A DNA stretch of 64,000 bases from Pseudomonadota bacterium. GTDB taxonomy: Bacteria; Pseudomonadota; Gammaproteobacteria; Burkholderiales; Burkholderiaceae_E. Below are positions 36,555-47,219 of this stretch, piece by piece; the first letter of the stretch is position 1; each line of letters opens with the position of its first letter. The notes under the pieces are model-generated. The model was not told the DNA's origin. It did not search any database and worked only from the letters and a program-made list of their open reading frames with translations. Both the position numbers and the translations under genes were made by a program. The stretch lies in contig JAEWFA010000035.1 in NCBI GenBank assembly GCA_023389055.1, positions 1 through 64,000 of the forward strand, written 5' to 3'.

Positions 36555-37139
36555 ATGGCGAATGCCACCCGTCTTATCAAGAAGTACCCGAACCGGCGGC
36601 TGTACGACACGCAGACGAGCGCGTACATCACGCTGGCCGACGTCAAGCAGCTGGTGCTCGGCAACGAGAGCTTCAAGGTGGTCGACGCCAAGAGCGGCGA
36701 AGACCTCACGCGCAGCATCCTGCTGCAGATCATCCTCGAGGAGGAGGCGGGCGGGGCGCCGCTGTTCTCCTCGCCGATGCTCGCGCAGATCATCCGCTTC
36801 TACGGCCACGCGATGCAGGGGATGATGGGCGCGTACCTCGAGAAGACGATGCAGGCCTTCGTCGAGATCCAGAACAAGATGCAGGAGCAGTCGAAGACCT
36901 TCTACGACAACAAGGGCATCCCGAACCCGGAGATGTGGGCGCAGTTCATGTCGATGCAGACGCCGATGATCCAGACGATGATGGGCAACTACATCGAGCA
37001 GAGCAAGAACCTGTTCGTGCAGATGCAGGAGCAGATGCAGGCGCAGACGCGCAACATGTTCCAGAACTTCCCGTTTCCGATGGCGCCCGGGGCGCAGGGC
37101 GGCGCGGCAGAGAAGGCCGAGAAGGGCGAGAAAAAGTAG
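36555..37139 (+). CDS. phaR: PHA synthesis repressor PhaR
   Basis: PhaR of 194 aa. The N-terminal DNA-binding domain begins RLIKKYPNRRLYDTQTSAYI and continues to about residue 65. A Met/Gln-rich amphipathic middle (MQGMMGAYLEKTMQAF, QMQEQMQAQTRNMF) probably binds the polymer surface. In relatives PhaR represses phasin genes until granules form. The tail is Lys/Glu/Gly-rich. CCGGAG lies 9 nt before the ATG. It is last in phaC-phaB-phaR. Confidence 0.94.
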   Translation: MANATRLIKKYPNRRLYDTQTSAYITLADVKQLVLGNESFKVVDAKSGEDLTRSILLQIILEEEAGGAPLFSSPMLAQIIRFYGHAMQGMMGAYLEKTMQAFVEIQNKMQEQSKTFYDNKGIPNPEMWAQFMSMQTPMIQTMMGNYIEQSKNLFVQMQEQMQAQTRNMFQNFPFPMAPGAQGGAAEKAEKGEKK

Positions 37140-37183
37140 GAGCGAACCGCGGACGCTGCACGCACCCGGCGTGAAGCTTGCCG

Positions 37184-37220
37184 TTGTCATGACGGGGAGC
37201 TGTGTGTAAACTCCCACACA
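37184..37220 (+). promoter_or_regulatory. vapBC promoter with overlapping inverted-repeat operator
   Basis: TTGTCA (37184-37189) and TAAACT (37207-37212) are 17 nt apart. TGTGTG (37201-37206) and CACACA (37215-37220) form an inverted repeat that brackets the -10. AAGGAG follows, 6 nt before the antitoxin ATG. This layout fits autorepression by the VapBC complex. Confidence 0.6.
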
Positions 37221-37231
37221 AGGAGTCGCAC

Positions 37232-37435
37232 ATGGCCACCAATCTGGCGATCGACCCGGATCTTCTCGACCGGGCGCTCGAAGTCAGTGGGGAGCGAACG
37301 AAGAAGGCCGCCGTGACAAGGGCCTTGCAGGAGTTCATCGCCCGCCGCGAGCAGCGGCGCATCGCCGATCTGTTCGGCAGGCTCGAATGGGACACGTCGT
37401 TCGATTACAAGGTTGAGCGATCGCGCCCCGAATGA
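37232..37435 (+). CDS. vapB: VapB-type antitoxin
   Basis: A 67-aa antitoxin with an N-terminal ribbon-helix-helix-like DNA-binding part (MATNLAIDPDLLDRALEVSG, KKAAVTRALQEFIARRE) and a C-terminal toxin-neutralising tail (DLFGRLEWDTSFDYKVERSR), as in the short VapB (DUF2191-like) family. AAGGAG sits 6 nt upstream of ATG 37232. The stop overlaps the toxin start (ATGA). An inverted repeat brackets the promoter, as expected for autoregulation. Confidence 0.88.
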   Translation: MATNLAIDPDLLDRALEVSGERTKKAAVTRALQEFIARREQRRIADLFGRLEWDTSFDYKVERSRPE

Positions 37436-37854
37436 GCCTTCTGGTCGACACTAGCGTCTGGTCGCTGGCGCTTCGTCGCGATTCCGACAGTTCGGCGCCG
37501 GAAGTCGTCCATCTCGGCGACGCCCTTTCCGGCTCGGAGGTGGTCGTCACGACAGGTCTGGTTCTTCAGGAGCTCCTGCAGGGCTTCTCGGGCGCGAAAG
37601 CGCATGCGCAGATCATCGAACGATTCGCCGCGTTGCCGCTGCTTCAGCCGGATCGCGACGACCACATCGACGCTGCGGCGCTACGCAACCAGTGCCGCAA
37701 GGCCCGCGTACAACTCGGTACCATCGACGCACTGCTCGCCAGTCTTTGCATCCGCCACGACCTGACGCTGCTCACCACCGACAAGGATTTCGAACATGCG
37801 GCAAAGCATTCCTCGCTGCGCTTGTGGTCGGGCAAGCCGCGGGCAAGACGTTGA
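37432..37854 (+). CDS. vapC: VapC-type PIN-domain ribonuclease toxin
   Basis: PIN-domain toxin, 140 aa. The acidic quartet is in place: Asp6 (LVDTSVW), Glu47 (LQELLQGF), Asp99 (GTIDALLA) and Asp117/119 (TTDKDF). The family cleaves tRNA or rRNA. It is translationally coupled to vapB by a 4-nt overlap. The module sits between phaR and rimO, which are normally adjacent in relatives, so it is probably an insertion. rimO starts 16 nt later. Confidence 0.9.
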   Translation: MSLLVDTSVWSLALRRDSDSSAPEVVHLGDALSGSEVVVTTGLVLQELLQGFSGAKAHAQIIERFAALPLLQPDRDDHIDAAALRNQCRKARVQLGTIDALLASLCIRHDLTLLTTDKDFEHAAKHSSLRLWSGKPRARR

Positions 37855-37869
37855 CCCGATGCGCTGCCG

Positions 37870-39294
37870 ATGAACGCAACTCCCAGGCCGGCTCGCCGGC
37901 GCCCTCCACGCGGCACGCCGACCGTCGGTTTCGTCTCGCTCGGATGCCCGAAAGCCACCGTCGATTCCGAACGCATCCTCACGCGCCTGCGCGCCGAGGG
38001 CTACGAAATCGTCGGTGACTATCAGGGCTCCGACCTCGTCATCGTCAATACCTGCGGCTTCATCGACGAGGCCGTGCAGGAGTCGCTCGATGCGATCGGC
38101 GAGGCGCTCGCCGAGAACGGGCGCGTGATCGTCACCGGGTGCCTGGGCGCTCGCCGGTCTGCGTCTGGCAAGGCGCTGGTCGCCGACGTGCATCCGAAAG
38201 TGCTCGCCGTCACCGGACCGCAGGCCACCGACGAGGTCATGGAGCACGTGCACGAGCACCTGCCCAAGCCGCACGATCCGTTCGTCGATCTCGTTCCGCC
38301 CGGCGGCATCAAGCTCACGCCGCGCCACTATGCGTACCTGAAGATCTCCGAAGGCTGCAATCACCGCTGCACGTTCTGCATCATTCCGTCGATGCGCGGC
38401 GACCTCGTCAGCCGGCCGATCGGCGACGTCGTGCGCGAGGCGCGCGCGCTGGTCGACGCCGGCGTGCGCGAGTTGCTGGTGATCTCGCAGGACACGAGCG
38501 CCTACGGCGTCGACCTCAAATACCGCACCGGCTTCGTCGAAGGCCGCCCGGTTCGCACGCGGATGGTCGAACTGGTGAAGGAGCTCGCGCGACTCGATGC
38601 GCGCGTGCGACTGCACTACGTCTATCCGTATCCGCACGTCGACGAGGTGTTGCCGCTGATGGCCGAAGGCCGGGTGCTGCCGTACCTCGACGTGCCGTTC
38701 CAGCATTCGCACCCTCGTGTGCTGCGCGCGATGAAGCGGCCCGCGTCGGGCGAAACGAACATCGAACGCATCCGCGCGTGGCGCGCCGTGTGTCCGGAGC
38801 TGACGATCCGCAGCACCTTCATCGTCGGCTTTCCCGGAGAGACCGAAGCCGAGTTCGAGCATCTGCTCGCCTTCCTCGAGGAGGCGCGGCTCGACCGGGT
38901 CGGCTGCTTCGCGTACTCGCCGGTGGAGGGCGCCGCCGCCAACGCCTTGGCCGACCCGGTGCCGGACGACGTGCGCGAAGCGCGGCGCGATCGTTTCATG
39001 CAGGTGCAGGCGCGGATCAGCGCCGAGCGGCTGGGCCGCCGTGTAGGCAGCGAGACGTCGGTGCTGGTCGACGCGATCGAGCACGATCGCGCGTCGGGGC
39101 AGTGGCGCGCGGTGACGCGTTCGGCTGCGGAAGCGCCTGAGGTGGATGGCGTCGTCTACGTGGCGCTGTCCGGCGAGGAGCACGCGAAGGCGCATCCGCC
39201 GGGCAGCGAGATGAACGTGCGGATCGTCGATGCCGGCGAGCACGACCTGTTTGCTGAGGCAGTGAAGGGTGCTGACCGCCGACGCACCCAATAG
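37870..39294 (+). CDS. rimO: Ribosomal protein S12 methylthiotransferase RimO
   Basis: Radical-SAM methylthiotransferase, 474 aa. The N-terminal domain has cysteines C26, C62 and C91 for the auxiliary cluster. The radical-SAM triad C163/C167/C170 lies in CNHRCTFC. A C-terminal TRAM domain holds VDAIEHDRASGQWRAVTRS. RimO modifies an Asp of ribosomal protein S12. The final 10 residues after the TRAM domain are basic. It lies directly after vapC and is otherwise in its normal place after phaR. Confidence 0.96.
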   Translation: MNATPRPARRRPPRGTPTVGFVSLGCPKATVDSERILTRLRAEGYEIVGDYQGSDLVIVNTCGFIDEAVQESLDAIGEALAENGRVIVTGCLGARRSASGKALVADVHPKVLAVTGPQATDEVMEHVHEHLPKPHDPFVDLVPPGGIKLTPRHYAYLKISEGCNHRCTFCIIPSMRGDLVSRPIGDVVREARALVDAGVRELLVISQDTSAYGVDLKYRTGFVEGRPVRTRMVELVKELARLDARVRLHYVYPYPHVDEVLPLMAEGRVLPYLDVPFQHSHPRVLRAMKRPASGETNIERIRAWRAVCPELTIRSTFIVGFPGETEAEFEHLLAFLEEARLDRVGCFAYSPVEGAAANALADPVPDDVREARRDRFMQVQARISAERLGRRVGSETSVLVDAIEHDRASGQWRAVTRSAAEAPEVDGVVYVALSGEEHAKAHPPGSEMNVRIVDAGEHDLFAEAVKGADRRRTQ

Positions 39295-39394
39295 GGCGCG
39301 CCCTTCGCGCATTTCTGCTTGCGCTGTCGCCGTTCCTTACAGTGTCGGCAACTTCCCTTCCTTGCCTGCAACACAAACAAGGACTTGCGAATCT

Positions 39395-39410
39395 CGGCAC
39401 GGAAATTGCT
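39395..39410 (+). promoter_or_regulatory. Near-consensus sigma-54 promoter for the PEP-CTERM gene
   Basis: CGGCACGGAAATTGCT matches the sigma-54 consensus TGGCACR-N4-TTGCW at all key positions. The GG (-24) at 39396-39397 and GC (-12) at 39408-39409 are 10 nt apart. Transcription would start near 39421, before AGGGGAGGT and the ATG at 39446. The rest of the 151-nt gap after rimO holds no gene. Confidence 0.75.
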
Positions 39411-39445
39411 TCCGCCGTTCCCCCCAATAACAGGGGAGGTGGGTC

Positions 39446-40015
39446 ATGTCGGGAAGCAACCGGAAACTCGCGGTGGCCGCGGCAGCGGCGGTGGCGCTGG
39501 GCGTCGCGGCTCACGGCGCGAACGCGAGTGTCGCATGGGGAGGGAGCGAGTACGACGTCATCACCGCGGAAGGAATTTTTTGGAGTGACGCGAAAGCGGC
39601 AGCCGACGCAATGGGTTGGCATCTCGCCACGGTGACTTCGGCTGCCGAGGATGCCTTCGTATCGTCTCTGCTTCCGACGTCTCCTGCCTCGCGTTCGCAC
39701 TACTGGCTGGGTGCGAGCGATGCAGCGAACGAAGGCGCATGGCAGTGGGTGACCGGCGAAGCGTGGTCGTACACGAATTGGTGGGGCGGCGAACCGAACA
39801 ATGTCGGCGCCGAGGACTATCTCGGCTACGACTACCGCGGCGGCTGGGCCTGGAACGATGCGCAGAACGACCTGCAGAGCACCTACGCCTTCGTGCGCGG
39901 CTACGTGATCGAGCGAGCGAGCTCCGCCGCCGTTCCTTTGCCGGCCACGCTTGCGTTGCTCGGGATCGGGATCGCCGCTGCGGCTGGGGCTTCGCGCCGC
40001 AAGTCGTCGCGTTGA
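39446..40015 (+). CDS. PEP-CTERM protein with C-type lectin-like domain
   Basis: A secreted 189-aa protein: a signal peptide ending near ANA (residue 27), a C-type lectin-like domain (GIFWSDAKAAADAMGWHLAT, YWLGASDAANEGAWQWVTG, YTNWWGGEPNN), and a C-terminal sorting signal VPLPATLALLGIGIAA followed by a basic RRK tail. VPLP is a known variant of the VPEP exosortase motif. The cargo probably passes through an XrtA-type exosortase outside this window. It is the only gene here with a sigma-54-type promoter. Confidence 0.88.
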   Translation: MSGSNRKLAVAAAAAVALGVAAHGANASVAWGGSEYDVITAEGIFWSDAKAAADAMGWHLATVTSAAEDAFVSSLLPTSPASRSHYWLGASDAANEGAWQWVTGEAWSYTNWWGGEPNNVGAEDYLGYDYRGGWAWNDAQNDLQSTYAFVRGYVIERASSAAVPLPATLALLGIGIAAAAGASRRKSSR

Positions 40016-40065
40016 ATCGTCGCGCGGCGAGTCGGTCGCTTTTGCGCAGCGCCGCTGTCCTCGCG

Positions 40066-41277
40066 TCAGCGAGGCTGCGTACGCTTGCCGACGGTTGCCG
40101 CCGAGGCGGCTGCGGCGAGCGCCGCCCCCACCACCAGCACCCCCACCGCGATCCACGACGGCGCGACGAACGATCCGCTGCGCTCGGCCATCCAGCCGCC
40201 GATCGCGGGGCCGACGATCTGCCCGATGCTGAACGCGACCGTCATCCGCGCGATGGTCTGGTCGGGCTTGTCGGGTGCCAGCGAGCGCGCCTGCGCCAGG
40301 CCGAGCGCCGTGATCGCCATGAACGTCCCGCCGAGCAGCGCAGCGCCGACGTATAGCGCGATCGCCTGCTGGCCGATGGCGACGAGCGCGACGCCGATCG
40401 CCTCGAGCACGAAGGCGGCGACGATCGCCGGGTAGACGCCCACGCGCTGCGCGACGCGCATCCAGAACCAGTTCGACGGCGCGCCGGCGATGCCGACGAT
40501 CATCCAGGTCCAGAATTCGGCCGCGCGCGCGTCGGGCAGGCCGCGCGCCATCACGACGATGAAGGTCGCGGTGATCACGTAGCCGAAGCCGAGGCAGCCA
40601 TAGGACCAGACGAGTCGATTGAGCGCACGCCGGTCCGCCGACACTTGGGCGCCGCTCGGCGCGCCAGCGGTCGACGGCGGCGACGGCGGCGCATCGAGTT
40701 CTCGCCACGGCGCGATCGCGAACAGCAGCGCGAGCGCCGCGAGCGCCGACCACAACGGCGCATAGCCCCAGCCAGCTTCGCGACCGAAATCGATCAGCAT
40801 CGTCGACACGACGATGCCGAAGCCGACGCCCGAATAGAGCAGCGCGCCGAGCATCGGGCGGCCCTCTCGCGCGGCGCTGGCGAAGACGACCGCGGAGGCG
40901 AACACGAGCACGAATGCGCTGGCGACGCCGGCGACGAAGCGCACGACGGCCCACGTCGTCGTGCCGGCGTCGATGGCCATCGCCGCCGTCGTCACGACGA
41001 TGGCGACGATGGCCATGCGCAGCCAGAGCACGCGCCGGCGCGCGATGAACGAGCGGGTGGCGAGCAGCGCGCCGGCGAGATAGCCGGCGAAATTCGCCGA
41101 TGCGACGAAGCCGGCACCCGACAGCGACAGGCTCGAACCATCGAGCATCGGCGGCAGCATCGGCGTGTAGGCGAAGCGGCCGACGCCCATCGCCAGCGCC
41201 AGCGCGAGGAAGCCGGCGAGCGCTTCGATGGTGCCGCGTGTCGCGAATCGATGCGCGGCAGCGCGCGACGCGTTCAC
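40066..41277 (-). CDS. YbfB/YjiJ-family MFS transporter
   Basis: A 403-aa, 12-helix major facilitator protein of the YbfB/YjiJ type. The first helix ends GVGRFAYTPMLPPM, the family signature. WRELDAPPSPPSTAG marks the central cytoplasmic loop, and MTVAFSIGQIVGPAIGGW lies in the second half. The substrate is unknown. GTG 41277 overlaps the serB stop (GTGA), so it is coupled to serB; export of serine or a related compound is only a guess. No better start lies near. Confidence 0.85.
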   Translation of the reverse strand: MNASRAAAHRFATRGTIEALAGFLALALAMGVGRFAYTPMLPPMLDGSSLSLSGAGFVASANFAGYLAGALLATRSFIARRRVLWLRMAIVAIVVTTAAMAIDAGTTTWAVVRFVAGVASAFVLVFASAVVFASAAREGRPMLGALLYSGVGFGIVVSTMLIDFGREAGWGYAPLWSALAALALLFAIAPWRELDAPPSPPSTAGAPSGAQVSADRRALNRLVWSYGCLGFGYVITATFIVVMARGLPDARAAEFWTWMIVGIAGAPSNWFWMRVAQRVGVYPAIVAAFVLEAIGVALVAIGQQAIALYVGAALLGGTFMAITALGLAQARSLAPDKPDQTIARMTVAFSIGQIVGPAIGGWMAERSGSFVAPSWIAVGVLVVGAALAAAASAATVGKRTQPR

Positions 41278-42152
41278 CCGCGCGAGCCCGGTGCGGGCTT
41301 CGGCAACTGGTCGTCGAACCAGTTCAGGATCGCGTCGAGAAAGCAGTGGTTGATCGAGTGCGTCGTCTCGGAACGCACGAGCGGCTTGGCGTGATACGCG
41401 ACCGAAACGCCGGCGATCGACATCATCTTCAGGTCGTTCGCACCGTCGCCGACGACGATCGCATGGCGCGGGTCGCAGCCGATCGCCGCGCAGGTGCGCT
41501 CGAGCGCGAGCTTCTTGCCCTCGGCGTTGACGATTTCGCCGAGCACGCGTCCGGTAAGCGCGCCGTCGCGCACCTCGAGCGTGTTCGCGCAGGCGAAGTC
41601 GAGGTCGAGCCGGTCGCGCAGTCGCTCGGTGAAGAAGGTGAAGCCGCCGGAGACGAGCAACACCTGCAGCGAGGCTTCCTTCGCCGCGGCGATCAGCGTC
41701 TCGGCGCCGGGCGTGACGCGCAGCCGTTCGTCGTAGACGCGTTGCAGCGTCGCTTCCGGGAGCCCCGCGAGCAGCTCGGTGCGCCGGCGCAGGCTCTCGT
41801 CGAAATCGGCGATCTCGCCGCGCATCGCCGCCTCGGTGATCGCCGCCACTTCCGCCTTGCGGCCGGCGAAGTCGGCGATCTCGTCGATGCATTCGATCGT
41901 GATCAGCGTGGAGTCCATGTCGAAGGCGAGCAGGCGATAGTCCGACAGCCGCGCACCGGCATCGACCATCTCGGCGTCGACGTGCAGATTCTCCGCGAGT
42001 TGCGTCACACGCTCGCCGTCGATCGCGACGTCGTCCCAGGTTGCAAACCGCGGCAGCCGCAGCGTCGGCGCGCAGCCGACCGCTTCGCTGCACGCGTCGA
42101 CCGCGTCGTCGGCGAGCCGCAGGTGCTGCACGACGAGGCGTCGCCTCATCAT
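41274..42152 (-). CDS. serB: Phosphoserine phosphatase SerB
   Basis: HAD-family phosphatase making L-serine, 292 aa from ATG 42152. DMDSTLITIECIDE holds the nucleophile Asp and the acid/base Asp, VSGGFTFF is motif II, and GDGANDLKM is motif IV. The N-terminal 80 residues form the ACT-like domain starting RRRLVVQ. An earlier in-frame ATG at 42173 would overlap the end of mfd by 14 nt. Neither start has a clear Shine-Dalgarno. It is coupled downstream to the MFS gene by GTGA. Confidence 0.93.
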   Translation of the reverse strand: MMRRRLVVQHLRLADDAVDACSEAVGCAPTLRLPRFATWDDVAIDGERVTQLAENLHVDAEMVDAGARLSDYRLLAFDMDSTLITIECIDEIADFAGRKAEVAAITEAAMRGEIADFDESLRRRTELLAGLPEATLQRVYDERLRVTPGAETLIAAAKEASLQVLLVSGGFTFFTERLRDRLDLDFACANTLEVRDGALTGRVLGEIVNAEGKKLALERTCAAIGCDPRHAIVVGDGANDLKMMSIAGVSVAYHAKPLVRSETTHSINHCFLDAILNWFDDQLPKPAPGSRG

Positions 42153-42159
42153 CGGTGGC

Positions 42160-45783
<3,624 letters not shown>

Positions 45784-45786
45784 GCC

Positions 45787-45796
45787 TAGAATTCTA
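45787..45796. promoter_or_regulatory. Shared palindromic -10 TAGAATTCTA between mfd and ispD
   Basis: A 10-bp palindrome that reads TAGAAT on both strands. On the plus strand it could serve ispD (ATG 45827). On the minus strand it ends 7 nt before the mfd TTG. No clear -35 is visible on either side. Divergent transcription from one overlapping -10 would make the two promoters mutually exclusive. Confidence 0.5.
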
Positions 45797-45826
45797 TCTT
45801 TTCGCCGAACAGGGCAGTTCCGCTCG

Positions 45827-46549
45827 ATGTCCGCTCGCCTCCCGCAAGCGCCGCGCCACGTCGCGTTGATTCCCGCCGCAGGAATCGGAGCGCGCGTGGG
45901 CGCCGCGCTGCCGAAGCAATACCTGTCGCTCGGCGCCCGCACGATGCTCGAGTGGAGCGTCGATGCGTTGTGCGCGATGCCGTGGATCGAGCGCGTGATC
46001 GTCGTCGTCGCGCCCGACGATGCGCGTGCGTCGATGCTGCTGCACGCGCGTCCCCGCGTCGAGGTGCTCGCGCAAGGCGGCGCGACGCGGCGCGATACGG
46101 TGCTCTCGGGGCTCCGGTCGCTGATCCGCAGCCACGACGCAGCCGACTGGGTGCTCGTGCACGATGCGGCACGCCCCGCACTGGAGTCCGGTGCGCTGGA
46201 ACGGCTGCGCGACGCGCTCGCCGAGTCGTCGGTCGGCGGACTGCTCGCGCTGCCGGTGGGCGACACCGTAAAGCGTGTCGCGGCCGATCGCAGCGCGGTA
46301 GCGGCGACGGTCGATCGCGACGACCTGTGGGTTGCGCAGACCCCGCAGATGTTCCGACTGGGCCTGCTGCTCGACGCGCTCGCTGCGCATGCCGATGTCA
46401 CCGACGAGGCGTCGGCGATCGAACGCGCCGGGCACGCGCCGCTGCTGGTCGAAGGTGCGCGCTCGAACTTCAAGGTCACGAGCGCGGAGGATGTCTCGCT
46501 GATGCGCCTGCTGCTGGCCGCCCGAACGCAGGAAGGACAGACACGATGA
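45827..46549 (+). CDS. ispD: 2-C-methyl-D-erythritol 4-phosphate cytidylyltransferase IspD
   Basis: MEP-pathway cytidylyltransferase, 240 aa. The nucleotide-binding loop LIPAAGIGARVGAALPKQY is at residues 14-32. GGATRRDTVLSGL, VHDAARPAL and ARSNFKVTSAEDV are conserved family stretches. ATG 45827 begins the domain; the frame upstream is open but not conserved. Its stop overlaps the ispF start (ATGA), the usual ispDF pair. The minus-strand mfd gene is divergent, with a shared -10 region. Confidence 0.95.
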   Translation: MSARLPQAPRHVALIPAAGIGARVGAALPKQYLSLGARTMLEWSVDALCAMPWIERVIVVVAPDDARASMLLHARPRVEVLAQGGATRRDTVLSGLRSLIRSHDAADWVLVHDAARPALESGALERLRDALAESSVGGLLALPVGDTVKRVAADRSAVAATVDRDDLWVAQTPQMFRLGLLLDALAAHADVTDEASAIERAGHAPLLVEGARSNFKVTSAEDVSLMRLLLAARTQEGQTR

Positions 46550-47121
46550 ACGATCGTCCCGCGGGCGGTGCCCCGGTCGTGACCGACGGGTTCGGACTGC
46601 GCATCGGCCAGGGCTGGGACGTGCACGCACTGGTTCCCGGTCGCAGGCTGCGCATCGGCGGCGTCGAGATCGAGCACCGCGCCGGCGCGCTCGGCCATTC
46701 GGATGGCGATGTGCTGCTGCACGCGATTACCGACGCGCTGCTCGGCGCGGCGGCGCTCGGCGACATCGGCTCGCATTTCCCCGATAGCGATCCGCGCTGG
46801 CGCGGCGCCGACAGTGCCGTGCTGCTGCGCGAAGTCGCGCAGCGCGTTCGCGGCGCAGGCTGGCAGGTCGCGAACGTCGACTCGACCGTGATCGCGCAGG
46901 CGCCGCGGCTCGCGCCCTTCGTCGCGCAGATGGCGGCCAACGTTGCTTGCGCGATCGGAATCGACGCCGGCTGCGTCGGCGTCAAGGCGAAGACCGGCGA
47001 ACGGCTCGGTTTCGTCGGTCGCGCCGAGGGCATCGCCGCGCAGGCGATCGTGTTGCTCGTCGCGGCGCCGCGCGCCGATGCGCCCCCGCCGGCGCGCGGT
47101 TCCCGGCACGGAGTCAGTTGA
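46546..47121 (+). CDS. ispF: 2-C-methyl-D-erythritol 2,4-cyclodiphosphate synthase IspF
   Basis: MEP-pathway cyclase, 191 aa, trimeric in the family. Metal ligands are Asp25 and His27 in GWDVHALV and the His of HSDGDVLLHAITDALLG. GDIGSHFPDSDP and KAKTGERLGFVGR are conserved. The ends carry about 14 extra N-terminal and 15 C-terminal Pro/Ala-rich residues compared with the usual 157-160 aa. It is coupled to ispD through a 4-nt overlap. Isoprenoid units made here feed squalene and hopanoids (see hpnE). Confidence 0.95.
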   Translation: MNDRPAGGAPVVTDGFGLRIGQGWDVHALVPGRRLRIGGVEIEHRAGALGHSDGDVLLHAITDALLGAAALGDIGSHFPDSDPRWRGADSAVLLREVAQRVRGAGWQVANVDSTVIAQAPRLAPFVAQMAANVACAIGIDAGCVGVKAKTGERLGFVGRAEGIAAQAIVLLVAAPRADAPPPARGSRHGVS

Positions 47122-47219
47122 CGCCGTCGTCTGCCGTTTCGGGCTATCGCAGCCGCGATTTGCTCGGCTATGCTTGACGATTCGAACGCCGACCGGCGTC
47201 GATACACGAGGAGGAGTCG

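Noticed and set aside
37201..37220. CRISPR-like or transposon terminal repeat at TGTGTG...CACACA
   Set aside because: It is single copy, 6 bp per arm, and sits on the vapBC -10, so an operator is the simpler reading. No target-site duplication is visible.
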